The translations under genes and the position numbers were made by a program. Source: Bacteroidota bacterium (GTDB lineage: Bacteria > Bacteroidota > Bacteroidia > Palsa-948). Taken from it: 46,128 nt of DNA. The stretch lies in NCBI GenBank assembly GCA_016195025.1, contig JACQAL010000057.1, forward strand, positions 1 to 46,128, read 5' to 3'. Each line of letters opens with the position of its first letter. Positions within the stretch are counted from its first letter, which is position 1. Shown piece after piece: positions 7,017-14,129 of this stretch. The notes beneath the pieces were generated by a model. It did no database searches. It was given only the letters and a program-made list of their open reading frames with translations, and had not been told where the DNA came from.

Positions 7017-7508
7017 ATGAAAACAAAAATCTTTCTTTCGATTTCAGCGATTGCGCTGATGTTTATTTTTTCGTGCAAAAAAGGTGACACTGGACCTGCT
7101 GGCGCTACAGGTACAGCTGGAGCAGCAGGTAATGCAAATGTGCAGACCTACACTTTCAGCGTTACAAGTGCTTCATGGGCGGCAGATACTGTTGACCAAG
7201 AATGGAGTTCAGATTATACATTGCCTTCTGCTGCAAATGTCAGCGGAGCTGTTTTATGTTATGCTCAGGATGGCAGCAATTGGTCTGCACTGCCTCATGT
7301 TGATTACGGAGTGGCATTTTCTTTTAGTTATGACCCTTCTACAAAAATCATAGAGGTAGTTGCTGCTGACGCAAAGGCTGCTTCAATGGTTCCTAATCCG
7401 GGTGCTATGACTTTCAGGGTGGTTACAATTCCTACGGCAAAAGTTAAAGCAAATCCAACACTTAATTGGAAGAGTTACGAAGAAGTAAAGACAAAATTTA
7501 ATCTTTAA
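7017..7508 (+). CDS. collagen-like-repeat lipoprotein
   Basis: This 163-residue protein has a lipoprotein signal peptide: M-K-T-K, a hydrophobic core, then F-I-F-S-C with the lipid-attachment Cys near residue 20. Directly after K-K come collagen-type G-x-x triplets (G-D-T-G-P-A-G-A-T-G-T-A-G-A-A-G-N-A), and then a domain of about 115 residues rich in beta-strands. Short collagen stubs on lipoproteins are common in Bacteroidota, and the family is uncharacterised. It probably sits on the outer membrane. Its promoter matches that of the ECF sigma gene, so it is likely part of that regulon. A 13-bp stem hairpin (7535-7581) follows the stop. Confidence 0.8.
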   Translation: MKTKIFLSISAIALMFIFSCKKGDTGPAGATGTAGAAGNANVQTYTFSVTSASWAADTVDQEWSSDYTLPSAANVSGAVLCYAQDGSNWSALPHVDYGVAFSFSYDPSTKIIEVVAADAKAASMVPNPGAMTFRVVTIPTAKVKANPTLNWKSYEEVKTKFNL

Positions 7509-7534
7509 TAGGACTTACACAGAAGTTTATTTTT

Positions 7535-7581
7535 GCCACAGATTCACAGATTTTTTCTTTTTTGACAAGTGAATCTGTGGC
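7535..7581. terminator. 13-bp perfect inverted repeat (GCCACAGATTCAC), likely terminator
   Basis: GCCACAGATTCAC (7535-7547) pairs with GTGAATCTGTGGC (7569-7581) around a T-rich 21-nt loop, 27 bp beyond the collagen-like gene. No T-run follows the second arm on the plus strand, and T-rich DNA precedes the first. It may act on both strands, or it may be a dispersed palindrome of the kind seen elsewhere in this phylum. Confidence 0.6.
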
Positions 7582-7835
7582 TTATTTGTATTTCTTGCGT
7601 AGACAAAGTGGTCAATGGACAGCGTGTGACGATACACCATCTTCCAAACCCGCAAGGTCAAACCCATTCCGCAAACTACTTCAAGGTAAATTCATTTTAT
7701 TGTTTGCGTAAAGAGTTTGCCCTTGCTGTGCTTTTCGGCAAACCGACAACTTTTCACTCCGTAAATTTAAAACCATCTCAACAATTAACATTTTTCTCAG
7801 CAGACAATTCCGCAGACAGACAAGAAACATGACGG
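7582..7835. other. gene-free stretch before the attC-like region
   Basis: An 87-codon frame covers this stretch (7569-7832), but it has no domain, no biased composition and no ribosome site, and it starts inside the hairpin above, so I do not call it. Nothing else is recognisable. Confidence 0.4.
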
Positions 7836-7853
7836 GTGCGGATGTGGTTAACA
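7836..7853 (+). repeat. 18-bp element, inverted partner of 4548-4565
   Basis: GTGCGGATGTGGTTAACA differs from the reverse complement of 4548-4565 at one position. It is followed at once by CGGGCTTGCG (near 7855), whose complement CGCAAGCCCG recurs at 7953-7962, so this copy is also the outer arm of a larger foldback of about 130 bp that ends at the attC-like hairpin. Confidence 0.5.
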
Positions 7854-7913
7854 GCGGGCTTGCGCAATGCGGGCAACATCGGTAAAATAAAGTTCCCGCA
7901 TTTAATTATCTTT

Positions 7914-7976
7914 GTTCCAGCGGACAGCGAAGTGCTCCGAAACCCCGCACTTCGCAAGCCCGCGGAACGTTAGGTG
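7914..7976 (+). other. attC-like hairpin (possible integron cassette recombination site)
   Basis: GTTCC-A-GCGG (7914-7923) pairs with CCGC-GGAAC (7960-7968), leaving one extrahelical A. Inside lies a perfect 9-bp stem, GCGAAGTGC (7927-7935) with GCACTTCGC (7947-7955). The outer arm is followed by GTTAGGT (7970-7976), which fits the GTTRRRY core of an attC R' box. Bulged bases and a terminal GTTRRRY are hallmarks of integron cassette sites. The matching RYYYAAC R'' box is not evident at the left end, and there is no integrase in the window, so this may be a degenerate site or another palindromic repeat. Confidence 0.35.
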
Positions 7977-8061
7977 CAACCCTTTCGCTTCGGGGACAGC
8001 CCCGCAGTAACTTGACAGTAGGGACAAAAGAAACCCACCCACAAAAAAATATTTTTAAACA

Positions 8062-8094
8062 TTTGCTTAAATAAGAAATATTATACTATCTTTG
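8062..8094 (+). promoter_or_regulatory. Bacteroidota promoter with overlapping dyad (ArsR operator candidate)
   Basis: TTTG at 8062-8065 and TATCTTTG at 8087-8094 fit the -33/-7 consensus of Bacteroidota with a 21-bp spacer, 43 bp before the arsR-type gene. A dyad centred at 8070-8071 (CTTA-AA-TAAG, with TTTG and AAAT outside) overlaps the -33 box. This is where an ArsR/SmtB repressor would block transcription, so autoregulation is likely. Confidence 0.6.
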
Positions 8095-8137
8095 TGGCGT
8101 AATAGTGATGTAACAATAATTCAAAACAATAAAAACA

Positions 8138-8512
8138 ATGACAAAAGAAACATGTATCCGAGTGTATGCCGACCCTGTGCAAATCAGGGAATGCAGAAAA
8201 AAAGTCGCACAAAATGAAAAAACATTTTCTCAACTTTCAAATATTCTTGCATTAGCAGGGAGCGATGTTCGCCTGAAAATTTTATTTATGCTGGAAGAAG
8301 AAGATAAACTCTGCCCCTGCGATATTGCAGACATTCTCGGAATGACAGTTCCCGCAATATCACAGCACTTAAGAAAAATGAAAGACGGGAATATTATTGA
8401 ATCGCAAAGAACAGGGCAAACTATTTATTATTCGCTCAGGGAAGAAAATCTGAAAATCCTAAAACCATTTTTCAAACACATTACACAATCTATTAAGGAA
8501 GAAGTAGTATGA
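8138..8512 (+). CDS. ArsR/SmtB-family metal-responsive repressor
   Basis: This 124-residue winged-helix protein has D-V-R-L-K-I-L-F-M-L followed by the ArsR metal-site signature L-C-P-C-D (Cys59 and Cys61, equivalent to E-L-C-V-C-D of ArsR and CadC). The recognition helix reads T-V-P-A-I-S-Q-H-L-R-K-M-K. Two more cysteines, Cys6 and Cys19, lie in an N-terminal extension as in CadC-type sensors, which suggests a thiolate site shared between the N-terminus and the alpha-3 helix. Its stop overlaps the merTP-like start by 4 bp, so it probably controls that operon. Proteins of this kind replace MerR in many Bacteroidota mercury operons; the exact inducer cannot be read from sequence. Confidence 0.9.
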   Translation: MTKETCIRVYADPVQIRECRKKVAQNEKTFSQLSNILALAGSDVRLKILFMLEEEDKLCPCDIADILGMTVPAISQHLRKMKDGNIIESQRTGQTIYYSLREENLKILKPFFKHITQSIKEEVV

Positions 8513-9141
8513 GCGGAGAAAAAACATCAAAAGGACTTATCGGTGCTGGTATTCTTACCGCCATCGCAGCGTCTTTATGCTGTATAACTCCCGTGCTTGC
8601 ATTAATCGCAGGCAGCAGCGGGCTTGCTTCAACTTTTTCTTGGCTTGAACCCGCAAGACCTTATTTAATAGGTATAACTATTTTAGTAATTGGCTTCGCT
8701 TGGTATCAGAAATTAAAACCAAAGCCAACAGATGAATGTGGTTGCGAACCTGCCCGTCCGGCAGGCGGGGAAGATGAAAAACCAAAATTCATTCAGTCAA
8801 AAACATTTTTATCTATCGTAACAATTTTTGCAGCACTGATGATTGCCTTTCCGTATTACTCGCAACTATTTTTCCCCAACAATGAAAAACAAATAATCAT
8901 CATTGACAAATCTAATATTCAAACAGCAGAATTTACAATCAGCGGAATGAATTGTGAAGGATGTGAAGAAGAAGTAAAGCACGAAGTCAATCAACTCAAT
9001 GGAATTGTAAAAGCCGATGTATCCTATAAAAATGGAAATGCACAAATTCAATTTGATAATTCAAAAACAAATGTATCTGAAATTGAGAAAGCAATAAACT
9101 CAACAGGATATACAGTTACAAAATCAGAAATAACAAAATAA
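8509..9141 (+). CDS. merTP: mercuric transport protein MerTP (MerT-MerP fusion)
   Basis: The 210-residue product has three hydrophobic segments near 10-33, 49-66 and 98-118. The first carries the paired Cys24-Cys25 typical of MerT. A loop with C-G-C lies near 77-79. The C-terminal domain from about 138 is a heavy-metal-associated (HMA) fold with G-M-N-C-E-G-C (Cys149 and Cys152), equivalent to MerP. Such a fusion would bind Hg(II) outside and pass it to the transmembrane cysteines for import. Import normally feeds MerA reductase, but no MerA is in this window, so another thiophilic cation or an unlinked merA is possible. It is translationally coupled to arsR. Confidence 0.88.
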   Translation: MSGEKTSKGLIGAGILTAIAASLCCITPVLALIAGSSGLASTFSWLEPARPYLIGITILVIGFAWYQKLKPKPTDECGCEPARPAGGEDEKPKFIQSKTFLSIVTIFAALMIAFPYYSQLFFPNNEKQIIIIDKSNIQTAEFTISGMNCEGCEEEVKHEVNQLNGIVKADVSYKNGNAQIQFDNSKTNVSEIEKAINSTGYTVTKSEITK

Positions 9142-9148
9142 AATAACA

Positions 9149-9358
9149 ATGCCTGTTCAGGATATAAATGATGAAGAAAAAATATTCAATCCCCAAAAAA
9201 TGGGGTGCTGTGTTGACATTTCAGGTTTTATTATAGAAAACTTGCCTCAGAAACTAATTAATAAACTCGCTGGCAAGCCAATAAGCGAAGGCGAGGACAT
9301 CATAAAAGAATTTTTTAATCCAAAAGAAAAAATGATTATTAAATGGTCAAAAAAATAG
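9149..9358 (+). CDS. small conserved-looking protein of the metal cluster
   Basis: This is a 69-residue soluble protein with adjacent cysteines in M-G-C-C-V-D-I-S-G-F, about a third of the way in, and a Lys-rich end. It starts 7 bp after merTP and ends 13 bp before the next gene, so it belongs to the operon. I do not recognise the family. The Cys-Cys pair in a metal operon suggests a role as a metal carrier or accessory to the importer, but this is inference. Confidence 0.6.
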   Translation: MPVQDINDEEKIFNPQKMGCCVDISGFIIENLPQKLINKLAGKPISEGEDIIKEFFNPKEKMIIKWSKK

Positions 9359-9371
9359 AATCAAAAACTAA

Positions 9372-10100
9372 ATGAAAATGAAAAAAATAATTCTTGCATT
9401 CCTCACGGTTTTTTTATGCGGATGCGCTTGCTGTAAAAAAGCAAAATCCGAAACAATTACATTTTATGATGTCCCGCTGGTTTGTGGTGCGGCTCCCGAA
9501 ATCGGCTGCGGAAGCCGTGCAAAACCTGTCTTGCTTGAAATGGAAAAAAATCCTTCCATCAAAGAAGCGTGGCTCAATCGTGCGGGAACTGTTTATGCGA
9601 TCGTGTGGGCTAACGCAGATAAAACTGATGAAACTGCAAAACCGATTTTTGAAAAATATAAAGTTGATTTCAAAAAACTCAATAATAAAGAAGCAGAGAA
9701 ATTATCTCCGGCATTTCGTTCAACTGGAAAATGGTATCGCGGTGCGGATGTGGATAAATTAAGTATTGAGGAAGCAGGAGTAATCGCAAAAGACGCAGTA
9801 ACATTTGCGTTAAAAGATAAATTGCTCAACGAACAGGAAGCAAGCACCATTAGAGTTGAAATGGAAAATTATTTAAAAACAGAATTGGTAAAAGTCAGAA
9901 CCGTTGACGAACTCTATGGCAATGAAGGAACGAAAAAATTCAAAAATGATTTGTCAGGCATTATCGCCAAAACAATCGGAAAGGAAAGAGCCGACAAAAT
10001 AACAGAACTCTATATGCAGAAAAAATCTTTTGAAAAGAAAGAAAAGAAATCCTGCTGCGATAAGAAAACTGAAAAAGACGCTTGCTGTAAAAAGAAATAA
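9372..10100 (+). CDS. Cys-rich lipoprotein-like protein of the metal cluster
   Basis: The 242-residue protein opens with a short hydrophobic signal leading to C-G-C-A-C-C-K-K, a plausible lipobox region, although the spacing allows either periplasmic or lipid-anchored export. A conserved-looking segment F-Y-D-V-P-L-V-C-G-A-A-P-E-I-G-C-G-S-R follows near residues 31-49. The central part is helical and charged. The tail carries two Cys-Cys pairs in Lys-rich context (S-C-C-D-K-K and A-C-C-K-K-K). I recall similar proteins beside mercury-transport genes in Bacteroidota but know of no assigned activity. The tail looks like a metal-chelating extension. A second ATG two codons downstream is equally possible as the start. 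Confidence 0.65.
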   Translation: MKMKKIILAFLTVFLCGCACCKKAKSETITFYDVPLVCGAAPEIGCGSRAKPVLLEMEKNPSIKEAWLNRAGTVYAIVWANADKTDETAKPIFEKYKVDFKKLNNKEAEKLSPAFRSTGKWYRGADVDKLSIEEAGVIAKDAVTFALKDKLLNEQEASTIRVEMENYLKTELVKVRTVDELYGNEGTKKFKNDLSGIIAKTIGKERADKITELYMQKKSFEKKEKKSCCDKKTEKDACCKKK

Positions 10101-10103
10101 ACC

Positions 10104-10325
10104 ATGAACAAAACAATCATATTACAATCTGTAATCACCTGTCCGAATTGCGGACACAAGAAAGAAGAAACAATGCCAACGGATGCCTGCCAGTTTTTTT
10201 ATCAGTGTGAAAATTGCAAAACACTTTTAAAACCAAAAGAAGGCGACTGTTGCGTATTCTGTTCCTATGGTTCACTTCCCTGTCCGCCCATTCAGGAAAG
10301 CGGAGGAAAAAAACATTGTTGCTGA
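10104..10325 (+). CDS. GDCCVFCSYG small zinc-ribbon-like protein
   Basis: The 73 residues hold C-P-N-C-G-H near the start, C-E-N-C in the middle, then the motif G-D-C-C-V-F-C-S-Y-G followed by P-C-P-P-I-Q, and a terminal H-C-C. The two CxxC pairs form a zinc-ribbon-like pair. The GDCCVFCSYG small-protein family recurs next to mercury and other metal resistance genes in many bacteria and is of unknown function. It starts 3 bp after the preceding stop, so it is clearly in the operon. With 11 cysteines in 73 residues it could act as a small metal buffer or a handover protein. Confidence 0.8.
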   Translation: MNKTIILQSVITCPNCGHKKEETMPTDACQFFYQCENCKTLLKPKEGDCCVFCSYGSLPCPPIQESGGKKHCC

Positions 10326-10353
10326 AAATATTTTAACAATAAAAACAAACAAA

Positions 10354-11046
10354 ATGAAAACAAAAATCTTTACTCTTCTTACAGCACTTGTGCTTAGCGC
10401 ATCTTTTATGAATGCTCAGACAAGTTTTACTTTTTCCTGCTCACAGACATTTGATACTTGCAGTGGAAGTTGCACGCTGTATTATATGTGCAGCGTTACA
10501 AACAACACGAGCAATACGATTAGTGTTACTCAAATTATTCAATCAACAAATTGCCCTTCGGGCTGGTACACGACCATGTGCAATGTCAACGGCTGTTTTC
10601 CTTCTTCCGTTACCTCAAATACATTTACGGTCGCAGCCAATTCTTTCGAAACAGCAACGTATCAGATTCATACCAATACAAATTTAGGTACAGGAACTGC
10701 TCAGGGAAGATTTGAAAATGCCGCCAATACCAGCGATGGAATTTCATTTACACTCACGGGTGTGAATGGAAGTTCAACAGGCGTTGCATCTTTTGATAAT
10801 TCAAATTTAACCCTCTCTCAGAATTTTCCTAATCCTTTTTCAGAAAGCACAACGATTAAATACGATCTCGCACAGCCGGATGGAAAACTTATTATAACAG
10901 ATGTTTTCGGAAGAAGGATTCATGAATACAAATTAAACAATGTATCAGGAGAAGTCATTGTTAATGAAATGAAGTCGGGAATTTATTTTTATTCACTTTA
11001 CAGCAACGATAAAATGATTTCAAAAAATAAAATGCTCGTTCAATAA
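10354..11046 (+). CDS. T9SS-exported Cys-containing protein with C-terminal sorting domain
   Basis: The start at ATG 10354 gives a signal peptide that ends A-Q. The mature part begins with a Cys cluster of the form F-S-C-S-Q, D-T-C-S-G-S-C and Y-M-C-S, and further Cys lie in N-C-P-S-G-W, T-M-C-N and N-G-C-F. The fold is probably a beta-sandwich. The last 75 residues are a type A T9SS sorting domain: F-P-N-P-F-S-E-S-T-T-I-K-Y, then G-K-L-I-I-T-D-V-F-G and finally G-I-Y-F-Y-S-L. The protein is therefore exported to the surface or released. It lies 28 bp after the GDCCVFCSYG gene. Such high Cys content is unusual for a T9SS cargo. Function unknown. Confidence 0.75.
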   Translation: MKTKIFTLLTALVLSASFMNAQTSFTFSCSQTFDTCSGSCTLYYMCSVTNNTSNTISVTQIIQSTNCPSGWYTTMCNVNGCFPSSVTSNTFTVAANSFETATYQIHTNTNLGTGTAQGRFENAANTSDGISFTLTGVNGSSTGVASFDNSNLTLSQNFPNPFSESTTIKYDLAQPDGKLIITDVFGRRIHEYKLNNVSGEVIVNEMKSGIYFYSLYSNDKMISKNKMLVQ

Positions 11047-11068
11047 CTCAAACTAAAAACTCAACACA

Positions 11069-11446
11069 ATGAAAACAAAACTTTTTATTCCGCTCATTCT
11101 GCTTGCAGCAGCGTTCACAATGGTAATCTCCTGCAAGAAGAAAAAGCAGGAAGCGCCAACGGTTCCCTTGTCCTACACAAGTTTAAAGGCACAAAAGGAT
11201 ACCATATTTGTGGGCAACTCAATTCAAATAACCGCAACTGCAACTGGTGACAACATCACCTATTCATGGGCGTTAACTACTAATCCTCAAGGGGGAAGCA
11301 GTATGGGTGATATTATCGGAGGAGGCGCAACCATTACCTATGGCACATCTCCATGCTGTTCCGGGTGGAATACTATTACCTGCAAAGTTTCAGATGGGGC
11401 TAGTTCACAATCAAAAAGCGTAACCATCGTGGTGAAAGAACCATAA
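11069..11446 (+). CDS. PKD-like lipoprotein with Cys-Cys motif
   Basis: This 125-residue lipoprotein has a signal peptide ending V-I-S-C, followed by K-K-K-K and an Ig/PKD-like beta domain: V-G-N-S-I-Q-I-T-A-T-A-T-G near 50-62, Y-S-W-A, and S-K-S-V-T-I-V-V near the end. Inside the domain lies S-P-C-C-S-G-W-N-T-I-T-C. The C-C-S-G motif recurs in the next gene and nearly so in the outer-membrane barrel that closes the cluster. It starts 22 bp after the previous stop. It probably sits on the periplasmic or outer face of the outer membrane. Function unknown. Confidence 0.7.
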   Translation: MKTKLFIPLILLAAAFTMVISCKKKKQEAPTVPLSYTSLKAQKDTIFVGNSIQITATATGDNITYSWALTTNPQGGSSMGDIIGGGATITYGTSPCCSGWNTITCKVSDGASSQSKSVTIVVKEP

Positions 11447-11501
11447 TAATTTCTCAATAATATTTTTTATCAATAAACATAAACCCCTAAAACCAATTAC
11501 C

Positions 11502-12980
11502 ATGAAAAAAATTTACACATTTTTATTTGCAGGTGCAACGATGCTTTCGCCTGCATTCGCTCAACCAATTATTAAAGTGGAAGGAGGAGCCGACCACACT
11601 GTGATTTTAAAATCCGATGGCACAGTTTGGTCTTTTGGCAGAAACACGAATGGTCAGCTTGGCGATAACACAACAATAAACTCTTCAACTCCCATTCAAG
11701 TTCACGGGACTGGAAATGTGGGATTTCTTACAGGAATCATTGACATCGGTGCCGGCTTAAGACACAGCATGGCATTGCGCAATGATGGAACTGTGTGGAC
11801 CTGGGGCGACAATGCCGATGGTCAGATTGGAGATGGAACCAACACTGCACGTTTAACTCCTGTCCAAGTGAAAGGATTGGGTAATGTTGGCTTTCTTATG
11901 AATGTTACAAAAATCAGTACATCAAAAAGAGTTTCGTATGCGCTTTTATCTGACAGCACCGTTGCTGCATGGGGAGTTGATTATGCCGGGCAGCTTGGGG
12001 ATGGAGGAACCACAGCAAGAAATTATCCCGACAGAGTGAAAGGATATAACTTTGTTGGCTACCTGACAGGAATAATTGCGATACGCGGAAATTGTTGTTC
12101 GGGCACTGCGCTTAAAAGTGACGGAACAGTTTGGATGTGGGGCGAAAGTCAATACGGACAACTCGGAAGAGGAGTAGTAAGCAGCACTCCTGCGCAAACA
12201 CCCGATATGGTGCATGGTGTCGGAAATGTTGGAACACTTAACAATATTATAGCAATCGGTGGTGGCAGTTATCATATTTTTGCAATCAATAACAGCGGAC
12301 AACTTTTTGGCTGGGGGCTTGAAGCAACCGGAGCATTAGGCAATGGAGTCAACTCCGGCAATCAATCTTCTCCGGTGCAGATAAACCTGACGAATGTTGT
12401 TCAGGTGGCAGCAGGCGGTGACCCGCTTTCACCTCACGGAATGGCTTTGCTTTCAAACGGACAGATTTGGTCGTGGGGTTACAATGCTTCGGGCGAAGTG
12501 GGAAACGGCAATAACGCCAACCAACTTGTTCCCGTTCAATCCACCAGCATAACAGGCACTGTTGTTCAGATTGATTGCGGATGGGAACATAGTTTGATTC
12601 GCAAGAGCGATGGCTCTGTCTGCACCGTTGGAGAAAATCAATACGGGCAACTCGGTGATGGAACTTTAATTGACAAAAATGTTTTCACCTGCCCTGCTGT
12701 GCTTACTTCTATTTCTGATTATCAAAATCCATCTGAAAATAATTTTGTTTACAATTATCCAAATCCATCTTCTGATTTCACAACAATAAAATACCATCTC
12801 AACAGTTCAGATGGTAAAATTGTTATTCGCGATGTTATGGGAAAAGAAATTGAGGAATTTATTTTGAATACCTCTATGGGTGAAATCAGGATGAATAAAA
12901 AAACTTCTTCAGGAATATATTTCATTGCTTTATATCAAAATAATGTTTTGGTTTCCACAAATAAAATGATAATGCAATGA
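11502..12980 (+). CDS. RCC1-repeat protein with T9SS sorting domain
   Basis: The 492 residues begin with a signal peptide (ends F-A-Q-P). RCC1/ALF repeats follow, with about seven copies of the type G-x-x-H-[ST]-x-x-L-x-x-D-G-T-V-W-x-W-G followed by N-x-x-G-Q-L-G-D-G, forming a beta-propeller from about 22 to 400. One blade carries G-N-C-C-S-G-T-A-L-K-S-D-G, where Cys-Cys replaces the usual residues before the A-L-K-S-D-G strand. The last 75 residues are a T9SS type A sorting domain (Y-P-N-P-S-S-D, G-I-Y-F-I-A-L-Y), close to that of the 10354 gene. The protein should be displayed on the surface or secreted. RCC1 propellers are binding scaffolds; the ligand is unknown. It overlaps the next gene by 4 bp. 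Confidence 0.85.
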   Translation: MKKIYTFLFAGATMLSPAFAQPIIKVEGGADHTVILKSDGTVWSFGRNTNGQLGDNTTINSSTPIQVHGTGNVGFLTGIIDIGAGLRHSMALRNDGTVWTWGDNADGQIGDGTNTARLTPVQVKGLGNVGFLMNVTKISTSKRVSYALLSDSTVAAWGVDYAGQLGDGGTTARNYPDRVKGYNFVGYLTGIIAIRGNCCSGTALKSDGTVWMWGESQYGQLGRGVVSSTPAQTPDMVHGVGNVGTLNNIIAIGGGSYHIFAINNSGQLFGWGLEATGALGNGVNSGNQSSPVQINLTNVVQVAAGGDPLSPHGMALLSNGQIWSWGYNASGEVGNGNNANQLVPVQSTSITGTVVQIDCGWEHSLIRKSDGSVCTVGENQYGQLGDGTLIDKNVFTCPAVLTSISDYQNPSENNFVYNYPNPSSDFTTIKYHLNSSDGKIVIRDVMGKEIEEFILNTSMGEIRMNKKTSSGIYFIALYQNNVLVSTNKMIMQ

Positions 12981-13942
12981 AACACTTTTTCATAGTAGTA
13001 TTGGTTAACTTGTTGTCAGGAGCGGCATTTTCACAGTGCTGCTCCCCGGGCAACCCCGTTGGGGGAACAACCAATATTGGCGTTCTGGATAAAAAAACCC
13101 TGCGTGTTATTACTTTCTATCGTCACAGTTATTCCGATACCTATTATTCTGGTGATTCCAAATCCGATTTCTCTTTTGTGAAAAATGCTTCTTTCAATTA
13201 TGCGGGGCTTGTGCTCGGCTATGGTCTGCTGAAAAAATTAACTCTTGAAACCGAATTAGGTTATTTCATTAACAAAACCCAAACCTATAATATAGAACCT
13301 GCTTACACAAACACAGGATTTGGATTTAATAACACAGTGCTCTCTCTGAAATATAATTTGATTTCCAAAACAGAAAAACCTTTTGAATGGACAGTCGGAG
13401 CAGGAGCAAAAATTCCCTTTTCAAAAGAATTCCAAATCGTTGACAATTCCGAACTTCCGCGAGATGTTCAACCCTCAACACACGCTTTTGGAATCGTAGC
13501 ACAATCTTTTCTTTACAGGGGATTTCCTGAAAAAAGGTTACGATTATTTTTCATCAGCCGCTATGAATATAATTTTACCGACACCAAAAATTATATGTAC
13601 GGAAATGTTCTGTTCTCTTCATTCTTCATTGCAAAAAAATTAGGCACATCAAACTGGACAGCGATATTGCAAACCCGTCATGAGTGGCGCGATTATGATT
13701 ATAAAGACGCTTCAGACCAAAATTCCAAAATCAATTCTTCAGGTGGAAATTTAATTTTCATTTCTCCGCAAATCAATTACACTGTTGCACAAAAATGGAA
13801 TCTTTCTCTCCTTGCCGATTTTCCTGTTTATCATTATCTAAACGGCACACAATTAGGAAATAAATTTTCTGTCGCTGTTTATTTGTCAAGGGACTTTGGC
13901 GGGAAGTGTGAAGTGAAAGAAGAAGAAAAATTACCTGACTGA
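12977..13942 (+). CDS. outer-membrane beta-barrel protein with N-terminal CCSPG motif
   Basis: A 321-residue protein with a signal peptide ending F-S-Q. The mature N-terminus is C-C-S-P-G-N-P-V-G-G, followed by alternating amphipathic strands with aromatic girdles up to a C-terminal V-A-V-Y-L-S-R-D-F-G region, as expected for a 12- to 14-strand barrel. I recall uncharacterised Bacteroidota outer-membrane proteins that start with C-C-x-G-G-x-x-x-P-I-A-G-G and are annotated only as transporters; this looks like one. The Cys pair would lie at the periplasmic end of the barrel or act as a lipid site. Translational coupling to the RCC1 gene and the position at the end of a metal-transport cluster suggest metal or ligand passage across the outer membrane. 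Confidence 0.7.
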   Translation: MKHFFIVVLVNLLSGAAFSQCCSPGNPVGGTTNIGVLDKKTLRVITFYRHSYSDTYYSGDSKSDFSFVKNASFNYAGLVLGYGLLKKLTLETELGYFINKTQTYNIEPAYTNTGFGFNNTVLSLKYNLISKTEKPFEWTVGAGAKIPFSKEFQIVDNSELPRDVQPSTHAFGIVAQSFLYRGFPEKRLRLFFISRYEYNFTDTKNYMYGNVLFSSFFIAKKLGTSNWTAILQTRHEWRDYDYKDASDQNSKINSSGGNLIFISPQINYTVAQKWNLSLLADFPVYHYLNGTQLGNKFSVAVYLSRDFGGKCEVKEEEKLPD

Positions 13943-13961
13943 CAGCAAACAGACAACTTAT

Positions 13962-14000
13962 AAAAGGTTTCTCCCTACCTTACTTCGGAGAAACCTTTTT
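13962..14000 (+). terminator. intrinsic terminator after the nine-gene cluster
   Basis: AAAAGGTTTCTCC (13962-13974) pairs perfectly with GGAGAAACCTTTT (13987-13999), and the arm ends in a run of five Ts. It lies 20 bp beyond the barrel gene and defines the end of the 8138-13942 operon. Confidence 0.85.
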
Positions 14001-14040
14001 GCATTTATACCGAAAGTAGTCAGGTTTTCGAACTTCTGGT

Positions 14041-14127
14041 ATTCATCAACGAATACGAATCAAAAACGAATTTACGAATGAAAAAACAAATCCATCCTAT
14101 TATTCGTAATTCGAGAATTCGTTATTA
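14041..14127. repeat. ACGAAT-type palindrome
   Basis: Multiple ACGAAT words (14049-14079) face ATTCGT words (14102-14123). ACGAATTTACGAAT at 14066-14079 pairs with ATTCGTAATTCG at 14102-14113 apart from one bulged base. The same motif style is seen in the 18879-18975 palindrome, so this is probably a second small repeat family in this genome. Confidence 0.5.
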
Positions 14128-14129
14128 AC

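Noticed and set aside
7569-7832. An 87-codon frame between the collagen-like gene and the attC-like site
   Set aside because: It begins within a hairpin, with no ribosome site, composition bias or recognised family.
8138-10325. Calling the cluster a complete mercury-resistance operon
   Set aside because: Neither merA nor merB is visible, so only transport and regulation can be claimed.
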